Assembly: GCA_035649275.1 (NCBI GenBank)
Contig: DASRJW010000034.1
Coordinates: forward strand, 1-11,588
From: Candidatus Krumholzibacteriia bacterium
Lineage (GTDB): Bacteria; Krumholzibacteriota; Krumholzibacteriia; G020349025
Reading direction: 5' to 3'
Length of the DNA: 11,588 bases
Below the pieces are notes generated by a model. It had not been told where the DNA came from, did not search any database, and saw nothing but the letters and a program-made list of their open reading frames with translations. Positions 6,712-11,588 of this stretch are shown here, one piece after another. Both the position numbers and the translations under genes were made by a program. Numbering within the stretch: the stretch's first letter is position 1; each line of letters opens with the position of its first letter.

Positions 6712-9597
6712 ATGCGCCCGCCCGTCGCGCCGTTCTCGTGGGTTTGCCTGCTCCTCCTCGCCAGCAGCACTGCCGCCCAGCCCAATCCATGGGATCCCGA
6801 TGTGCCCGAGGCGGGGAGCGTCGAAAAGATCCGGGAGTTCACCACGGGCGAGGAGTACCTGCCTCGCACCGTGTCGTATGTGCCCGAGTCGGACACCGTA
6901 CCGTCGCCGTCCGATGTGCTGGGGCACCTCGCCGGGGCGCCGAACGAACTCTCCCGCACCGCCGATGTGGGCCGCTACTTCCGCCGCCTCGACGAGGCGA
7001 GCCCGCGCGTGCAGGTGCACACCATCGGCACCAGCGAGGAAGGCCGCGAGATCCTGCTCGCCCTCGTATCCGACGAGCGCAACCTCCAAGACCTCGAGCG
7101 CTACACCAGTGTCGTGCAGCGCCTCGCCGACCCGCGCCGGACGACGCGGGAGGAGATGGAAGCACTGCTTGCGACAGGCAAGGTCTTCTACTACCTCACG
7201 GGCGGCTTGCACTCTCCCGAGACCGGCAGCCCGGAGATGCTCATGGAACTGGCCTATCGCCTGGCGGTGAGCGAACGGCCGGAGATCCAGACCATCCGTT
7301 CCCAGGTCGTCGTCCTCATCACGCCGGTCGCCGAGCCCGATGGGCGCGATCGCGTCGTGGACTGGTACTACAGGCACCTGCGTGGTCGCGACCTGCCGAT
7401 CGAAGAACTGGCGAAGTTCTCCTCCCCGCCGTACTGGGGGCATTACGCTTTCCACGACAACAATCGCGATGGGATGCAGCTCACCCTGGCGCTCACCCGC
7501 GCCATCCACGGGGCGTACTACCAGTACCGGCCGCAGGTCCTGCACGATCTGCACGAGTCCTTGCCGCTCCTCTACATCTCCACCGGCCACGGTCCCTATA
7601 GCCGCGCCATCGATCCGGTGACCGTGAACGAGTGGACCCAGTTCGCCTACCACGAGGTGTCGGAGTTGCAGTCCCAGGGGCTGCCGGGCGTGTGGGTCTG
7701 GGGTTTCTGGGATGGTTGGTGGCCCGGCTATCTCTTTTCCGTCGCGAACAACCACAACAGCATCGGTCGCTTCTACGAGACCTTCGGCAACTCCATGGCG
7801 GGTACCTTCGAGCGGGATCTTTCAGAAACGAAATTCGTCGGCAAGCCGGTGACGGAAGAACAATGGTATCGCCCCTGGCCGCCGGGGAAGAAAGTGAAGT
7901 GGTCGCTACGCAACAACACGAACTACATGCAGGCCGGCGTGCTCGAAGCCCTGCAATACGCGGCGCTGCACCGGGAGGAGCTGCTGCGGAACTTCTGGGT
8001 GAAGGGGGATCGCGCCGTCCAAAAAGGACGCACCGAGGCGCCGTACGCCTGGATCTTCCCGCGCGAACAACGCGACCCGAACCGCCTGGTGTATCTCGTC
8101 AATCTGATGTTGCAGCACGGCATCGAAGTGCATCGGCTGGACCGCGACTTCGCTTCCGGAGAAAAGACCCACGCCGCCGGCACCACCATCGTGCGCCTCG
8201 ATCAGCCCATGCGGAACGCCATCATCAACTTCATGGAGGAGCAGAAGTTCCCGGCGGACGAACCGAACCCGCCCTACGACGACGTCGCCTGGACCTGGCC
8301 TTTGCTCTTCGGTGTGGACGGCGCACGCTGCGACGACAAGGCGATACTCGAGGCCGCGATGTCCGCCGTTCCGGGTCCCGTGCCGGTCGCAGGCGAGGTC
8401 GTGGGCAAGGGCTCGGTGTACCTCCTGCGTGATACCGGCCAGAATGCTTTGCTCGCGGCGCGGGTGCGTCTCGGGCGCGCCAAGGTGGAGGCGGCGGAGG
8501 AGAGTTTCGAGCACGGCGGCACCCACTACCCCGCGGGGAGCTGGATCGTGAGCGCCTCCGCCGCGGCGGTAGGCGAGGTCGCCACGAAGCTCGGTCTCAC
8601 CTTCGCCGGCGCCGCCGAGGCCCCGGATGTCCGCCGCCACGTCGTGGACCTGCCACGCCTCGGTGTCCTGCATACATGGACCTCCACCCAGGACTGCGGC
8701 TGGGCGCGCTATCAACTGGACGTGGAGGGCATCCCATACACGCTGATCAGCCCGGACGACCTGAAACGGGGCCGACTCGAGTCGCGCTTCGACGTCATCC
8801 TCTTCCCGAACACCTCGGGCGAGCTGAAACAGATCGTGCACGGCCACGACACCTCCTTCGGGCCCCTGGCGTACACCAAGACGGCGGAGTTCCCGAGCCA
8901 TGGCGTGCCGGACGCCTCCGAGGACATCAGCGGCGGCATGGGGTTCGCCGGCCTGCGCAATCTCGAGACCTTCGTTCGCGGCGGCGGTGTGCTCCTGGCG
9001 CTAGCGAACGCCGGCACCCTGCCGGTGGACGGCGGCATCGTGCGGCGCGTGGACAGCTCGCGTCCCGGGGGCACGCCGGGCTCCGAAGTGCGGGCGAAAT
9101 TCCTCCGACCCGAGCATCCCATCGCTTACGGCTACGAGGAGATGACCAGCGTGTTCCGGGGCAACGTGCCGTTGTTCGACGTGCGCAAGTTCGATCGGGA
9201 GCTCGTGGTCCTGCAGTTCGGGACGAAGAAGGCGGAAGAAGACGAAGAGGACGGGAAAAAGGAAGGCAAAGACGCGAGCAAGGAAGTAGCCAAGGACGCG
9301 AGCAAGGAAGAAGCCAAGGACGCCGGCAAGGGAGGCAAGGACAAGGAGGAGAAGCTGCTCCTTTCCGGGTTCGTCAAGGATCCGTCACAACTGGACGGCA
9401 AGCCCGCGATCTTGGATGTTCCGACGGGTGAAGGTCGCGTCGTGCTCTTCTCCTTCAACCCCATGCATCGATACCTGACACACTCGGACTTCCGGCTGGT
9501 CTACAACGTCCTGCTGAACTGGAACGATCTACCCACGGTGACGGGAATGCCCGAACCGGCGAGCACGACGAACCGCCCGCCGCCGGGCGAGGGCTGA
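6712..9597 (+). CDS. Secreted M14 zinc carboxypeptidase-like protein with C-terminal amidotransferase-like domain
   Basis: The product is 961 residues. ATG 6712 is preceded by AAAGGAGA at 6698-6705. Residues 1-22 form a signal peptide (hydrophobic WVCLLLLASSTAA), so the mature protein is periplasmic or extracellular. The M14 domain covers about 75-430. Zinc ligands are H167 and E170 (GGLHSPETGSPE) and a later His in LHDLHES, most likely H281. NNRDG (250-254) carries the Asn-Arg pair that binds the substrate carboxylate, and E356 in RFYETFGNS is a candidate catalytic Glu. M14 enzymes cleave C-terminal residues of peptides. Residues about 435-640 are a mixed linker. Residues about 645-835 and 883-940 look like a class I glutamine amidotransferase-like (ThuA-like) fold (FDVILFPN, LETFVRGGGVLLAL, GRVVLFSFNPMHR), of unknown activity. 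A lysine-rich insert (838-881) interrupts it. M14 proteins of this size and layout occur in Acidobacteriota and Gemmatimonadota as I recall. Peptide or amino acid scavenging is inferred. The gene stands alone. Confidence 0.88.
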   Translation: MRPPVAPFSWVCLLLLASSTAAQPNPWDPDVPEAGSVEKIREFTTGEEYLPRTVSYVPESDTVPSPSDVLGHLAGAPNELSRTADVGRYFRRLDEASPRVQVHTIGTSEEGREILLALVSDERNLQDLERYTSVVQRLADPRRTTREEMEALLATGKVFYYLTGGLHSPETGSPEMLMELAYRLAVSERPEIQTIRSQVVVLITPVAEPDGRDRVVDWYYRHLRGRDLPIEELAKFSSPPYWGHYAFHDNNRDGMQLTLALTRAIHGAYYQYRPQVLHDLHESLPLLYISTGHGPYSRAIDPVTVNEWTQFAYHEVSELQSQGLPGVWVWGFWDGWWPGYLFSVANNHNSIGRFYETFGNSMAGTFERDLSETKFVGKPVTEEQWYRPWPPGKKVKWSLRNNTNYMQAGVLEALQYAALHREELLRNFWVKGDRAVQKGRTEAPYAWIFPREQRDPNRLVYLVNLMLQHGIEVHRLDRDFASGEKTHAAGTTIVRLDQPMRNAIINFMEEQKFPADEPNPPYDDVAWTWPLLFGVDGARCDDKAILEAAMSAVPGPVPVAGEVVGKGSVYLLRDTGQNALLAARVRLGRAKVEAAEESFEHGGTHYPAGSWIVSASAAAVGEVATKLGLTFAGAAEAPDVRRHVVDLPRLGVLHTWTSTQDCGWARYQLDVEGIPYTLISPDDLKRGRLESRFDVILFPNTSGELKQIVHGHDTSFGPLAYTKTAEFPSHGVPDASEDISGGMGFAGLRNLETFVRGGGVLLALANAGTLPVDGGIVRRVDSSRPGGTPGSEVRAKFLRPEHPIAYGYEEMTSVFRGNVPLFDVRKFDRELVVLQFGTKKAEEDEEDGKKEGKDASKEVAKDASKEEAKDAGKGGKDKEEKLLLSGFVKDPSQLDGKPAILDVPTGEGRVVLFSFNPMHRYLTHSDFRLVYNVLLNWNDLPTVTGMPEPASTTNRPPPGEG
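9268..9339 (+). repeat. 24-bp in-frame tandem repeat encoding a Lys/Asp/Ala/Ser/Glu tract
   Basis: Three 24-base units (9268-9291, 9292-9315, 9316-9339) encode KDASKEVA, KDASKEEA and KDAGKGGK, residues 853-876 of the M14-like protein. The first two units differ at two bases; the third has diverged. The repeat lies within a charged tract (838-881) with no hydrophobic residues to speak of, so it is probably a disordered, surface-exposed linker. Its A+G-rich plus strand contrasts with the surrounding gene. Confidence 0.85.
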
Positions 9598-9621
9598 GCA
9601 CACTCGAGGAGCGGAGGAGCT

Positions 9622-9687
9622 GGAGCGCGCTCACTCCCAGCGGAAGATCCGGAGCGCGCTTACTCCCAGCGGAAGATCCGGAGCGCG
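9622..9687 (-). repeat. 29-bp tandem duplication of the 3' end of the permease gene
   Basis: Bases 9622-9650 and 9651-9679 are the same 29-base unit with one difference (C at 9632, T at 9661), followed by a partial third copy, GGAGCGCG (9680-9687). On the minus strand each copy encodes ...LRIFRWE and a stop: TAA at 9662-9660 in the copy in use and TGA at 9633-9631 in the spare. As 29 is not a multiple of three, the spare copy is in another frame. GGAGC also occurs at 9608-9612 and 9616-9620, which could favour slippage. Confidence 0.9.
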
Positions 9688-10769
9688 ACGACGAAGCTCA
9701 CCAGTCCCCAACCGGCGAGCAGCAGGAGTGACGGCGAGACGGCAGAGAATCCTGCCGCTTCGTTCGTGAGCGCCCGGAGCGAGCTGTTCACCGCGGTGAG
9801 CGGAAGCGCCTGCACCAGGGGCTGGACCACCTGGGGGAAGCGTGCGGACGAGAAGAAGGTGCCGGAGAGGAGCCACATGGGGAGCATCACCACGTTCATG
9901 AGCCCCGAGACGGCTTCGATGGTGCGGGCCCGGCTGACCACGAGGAGCCCCAGAGACGAGAAGGAGAGGGCGCCAAGCAGAACAACCACGACGTACGCTG
10001 CCCACGAGCCCGTGAGCTTGATGCCGAAGACGAGCCAGCCGAAGACGTAGAGCGCCGCCACCTCCAGCAACAGCCAAACGATGCGCGCGAACAAGAAGGA
10101 GAGCAGGTAGTCGCTGCGACGCATCGGCGTGGCCATGTAGCGCTTGAGCAGCTTCTGTTGCCGGGCGGTGGCGATGGGGAAGCCGATGCCCCACATCCCG
10201 GTGCCGAGCAGGTTCATGCCGATGATTCCCGGCAAGAGGAAGTCGATGTAGCGGGCGCCACGCTGGGTGCGCGTCACCGCCTCGATGTGCACCGGATCCA
10301 CGCGTCCGGCGCCGCGCTGGAGCGCATCCACCACGAGAGCTTGGGCGAGCCGGTTTTCCTGCCGCGTCGGGTCGTAGACGACGCGGAGGCTGGGCACTGC
10401 GTCTCCGTCGCTGACGGTGCGAGCCGCACGTGACGCCGTCGTCTCGCCATCCTCACTGTCGATCAAGGCCACGATCTTCCCGGTCCGCAGGGCCATCTCT
10501 GCCTCTGCCGCGCTGGGAAGCGAGACGACCCGCAGATCCGGTGCGGCAGACAGGGTGCGCGCGATGGCGTCACCGTGAGCTCCCGGGGCGATTCCCACGG
10601 GCAAGGGCTGCGGTTTCTGCACCCGGAAGGCGATGCCGAGCGCCAAGGCCAGCAAGATCGGGAAGACGAACACCCAGAAGATGGCCTCGGGTTCGCGCAG
10701 GAAACCCCGCGTCCGCGCCCGGGTCAGTTGCCAGAGGCCGTTGTGCTCGAGGTAGTGGCCGATGCTCAT
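9660..10769 (-). CDS. ABC-2 type transporter permease
   Basis: The product is 369 residues with the layout of the ABC-2/DrrB-YhhJ permease families. There is one membrane helix near the N-terminus (31-49, FWVFVFPILLALALGIAF), an extracytoplasmic domain (about 50-172), then five hydrophobic segments (about 175-200, 221-248, 256-279, 286-304 and 343-363). The stretch MLPMWLLSGTFFSSARFP (295-312) and the following ALPLTAVNSSLRAL are typical of the conserved ABC-2 region. It should form the membrane channel for the ATPase encoded immediately upstream, exporting an unknown substrate (drug, lipid or polymer). I chose ATG 10769, two bases past the ATPase stop at 10772; an in-frame TTG at 10775 would overlap that stop. 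No ribosome binding site is evident, which suggests translational coupling. The 3' end is a 29-bp tandem duplication. The gene is convergent to the M14 peptidase gene, with 62 bases between stop codons. Confidence 0.9.
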   Translation of the reverse strand: MSIGHYLEHNGLWQLTRARTRGFLREPEAIFWVFVFPILLALALGIAFRVQKPQPLPVGIAPGAHGDAIARTLSAAPDLRVVSLPSAAEAEMALRTGKIVALIDSEDGETTASRAARTVSDGDAVPSLRVVYDPTRQENRLAQALVVDALQRGAGRVDPVHIEAVTRTQRGARYIDFLLPGIIGMNLLGTGMWGIGFPIATARQQKLLKRYMATPMRRSDYLLSFLFARIVWLLLEVAALYVFGWLVFGIKLTGSWAAYVVVVLLGALSFSSLGLLVVSRARTIEAVSGLMNVVMLPMWLLSGTFFSSARFPQVVQPLVQALPLTAVNSSLRALTNEAAGFSAVSPSLLLLAGWGLVSFVVALRIFRWE

Positions 10770-10771
10770 GT

Positions 10772-11587
10772 TCAATCGCGCAGCGTGCGCCCCGTGAGGT
10801 GCACGAAGACGTCCTCCAAAGTGGCGTGATGGGTGGTGAGACTGGCGAGGCCGCGGCCGCGTCGCTCGATCTCCACCAGGAGTGCTGGGACCGCCACGTG
10901 CGGTGCCAGCACGTGCAAGGCCCAGGTCGGGCCTTCGCGCCGCACCCGGCGCACGCTGGGCAGCGCTTCCAGCGCCGCCGGCTCGAGATCGCCGTCGCCG
11001 TCGAGAGAGATCGCCACGACGTGATCGGCGTCGAGCGTCGCGATCAGCTCTGCGGGCGTGCCGAGAGCGATCACCTTGCCGTGGTCGACGATGGCCACGC
11101 GGTCGCAGAGCTTCTCCGCTTCGTCCATGTAGTGCGTGGTCAGCAGCACCGTCCGGCCGCCGGCCTTGAAGGCGTTCACGATGTCCCAGACCTGCCGGCG
11201 CGACTGGGGATCGAGACCCGTCGTGGGCTCGTCCAGGAAGAGGAGCTCCGGGTCGCCGACGAGCGCGCAGGCGACGGCCAGCCGCTGCTTCTGTCCGCCG
11301 GACAGGGTGCCGACGCGGGCATGGGTCTTCTCCGTGAGCTCGACCTCGCGAATCACCGACTCCGCGGCGCGGCCGCTGCGGTAGAACCGGCGGAACAGCT
11401 CCACCGTCTCGTCCACCTGCAGCTTCTCCGACAGGACGGTCTGCTGCAGGCAGACGCCCATCCGCTCGCGGATGGCCTGGTCGTCCTGCCCCCAGCGGCG
11501 GCCGAGCACGACCACCTCGCCGCGGGTCGGGGCGAGGAGGCCCTCCAGGATCTCGATCGTGGTGGTCTTGCCCGCCCCGTTCGGGCC
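10772..11587 (-). CDS. ABC transporter ATP-binding protein (N-terminus outside window)
   Basis: The visible 271 residues start exactly at the Walker A motif, GPNGAGKTTT. The usual 30-40 residues before it lie beyond the window edge, and a GTG at 11515 is not the true start. In order: Walker A (visible residues 1-9), Q-loop (MGVCLQQ, 43-49), signature LSGGQKQRLAVACAL (95-109), Walker B LLFLDEPTTGLDP (115-127) and H-loop LLTTHYMDEAEKLCDR (148-163). A C-terminal extension (about 186-271), ending ATLEDVFVHLTGRTLRD, is typical of DrrA/CcmA-type export ATPases. It would power the ABC-2 permease encoded 2 bases downstream, probably as a homodimer at the inner face of the membrane. All catalytic motifs are intact. 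The substrate cannot be deduced. Confidence 0.95.
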   Translation of the reverse strand, partial: GPNGAGKTTTIEILEGLLAPTRGEVVVLGRRWGQDDQAIRERMGVCLQQTVLSEKLQVDETVELFRRFYRSGRAAESVIREVELTEKTHARVGTLSGGQKQRLAVACALVGDPELLFLDEPTTGLDPQSRRQVWDIVNAFKAGGRTVLLTTHYMDEAEKLCDRVAIVDHGKVIALGTPAELIATLDADHVVAISLDGDGDLEPAALEALPSVRRVRREGPTWALHVLAPHVAVPALLVEIERRGRGLASLTTHHATLEDVFVHLTGRTLRD

Positions 11588-11588
11588 G

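Noticed and set aside
6181-7755. 524-residue minus-strand open frame across the HD gene and the peptidase gene
   Set aside because: It crosses an intergenic region and two motif-bearing plus-strand genes; composition is shadow-like.
9598-9659. Intrinsic terminator in the convergent gap
   Set aside because: GAGCGCGCTC at 9623-9632 is a perfect palindrome but has no loop and no T tract, and is better explained by the tandem repeat.
9631-10194. Second minus-strand frame ending in the same IFRWE residues as the permease
   Set aside because: The match arises from the 29-bp frame-shifting tandem duplication; the rest of this frame is Arg/His-rich and not permease-like, so it is not a gene or a frameshifted gene part.
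1-11588. Defence island, mobile element, CRISPR array or tRNA
   Set aside because: I looked for transposase, integrase, nuclease and repeat-spacer patterns and tRNA-like cloverleaf signals, and found none.

Overview
The window is a tightly packed stretch of bacterial chromosome. By eye it is about two thirds G+C, with strong G/C preference at third codon positions. I see no rRNA, tRNA, CRISPR array, insertion sequence or phage gene. A Gram-negative-type soil or sediment bacterium (Myxococcota/deltaproteobacterial, Gemmatimonadota, Eisenbacteria or Acidobacteriota-like) fits three things: a HEAT-repeat protein paired with an HD-GYP protein, a large secreted M14 peptidase of a type I associate with those groups, and a sigma-54-type promoter. 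The lineage is an inference, not something the sequence proves.

Layout from left to right. (1) The 3' end of a plus-strand gene (1-126) converges on a minus-strand polytopic membrane protein of the GT-C glycosyltransferase type (134-1546). A possible hairpin covers both stop codons. (2) Divergent from the membrane protein is a two-gene operon (1641-4839): a HEAT-repeat protein overlaps by 11 bases an HD-GYP protein. A near-consensus -24/-12 sigma-54 promoter lies just upstream. The two products share a similar N-terminal segment of about 60 residues, which suggests one signalling module. The HD-GYP protein keeps its metal-binding histidines but has changes in two signature positions. (3) A second plus-strand pair follows a good sigma-70-like promoter (4842-4870): an exported SUMF1/FGE-fold protein lacking both catalytic cysteines (4900-5913), then a small HD-domain phosphohydrolase of the YfbR/HDDC2 type (5918-6547). 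(4) After a 164-base gap comes a 961-residue secreted M14 zinc carboxypeptidase-like protein with a C-terminal amidotransferase-like domain, interrupted by a lysine-rich tandem repeat (6712-9597). (5) Convergent to it on the minus strand is an ABC-2 export system: a permease (9660-10769) and its ATPase (10772-11587, N-terminus cut by the window edge at the Walker A motif). The 3' end of the permease gene carries a 29-bp tandem duplication that includes the stop codon.

The genes form several independent transcription units rather than one pathway. The most system-like part is the sigma-54-type promoter plus the HEAT-repeat/HD-GYP operon. I did not find a clear defence or other wholly novel system. 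The other points of interest are the degenerate enzyme motifs and the repeats.
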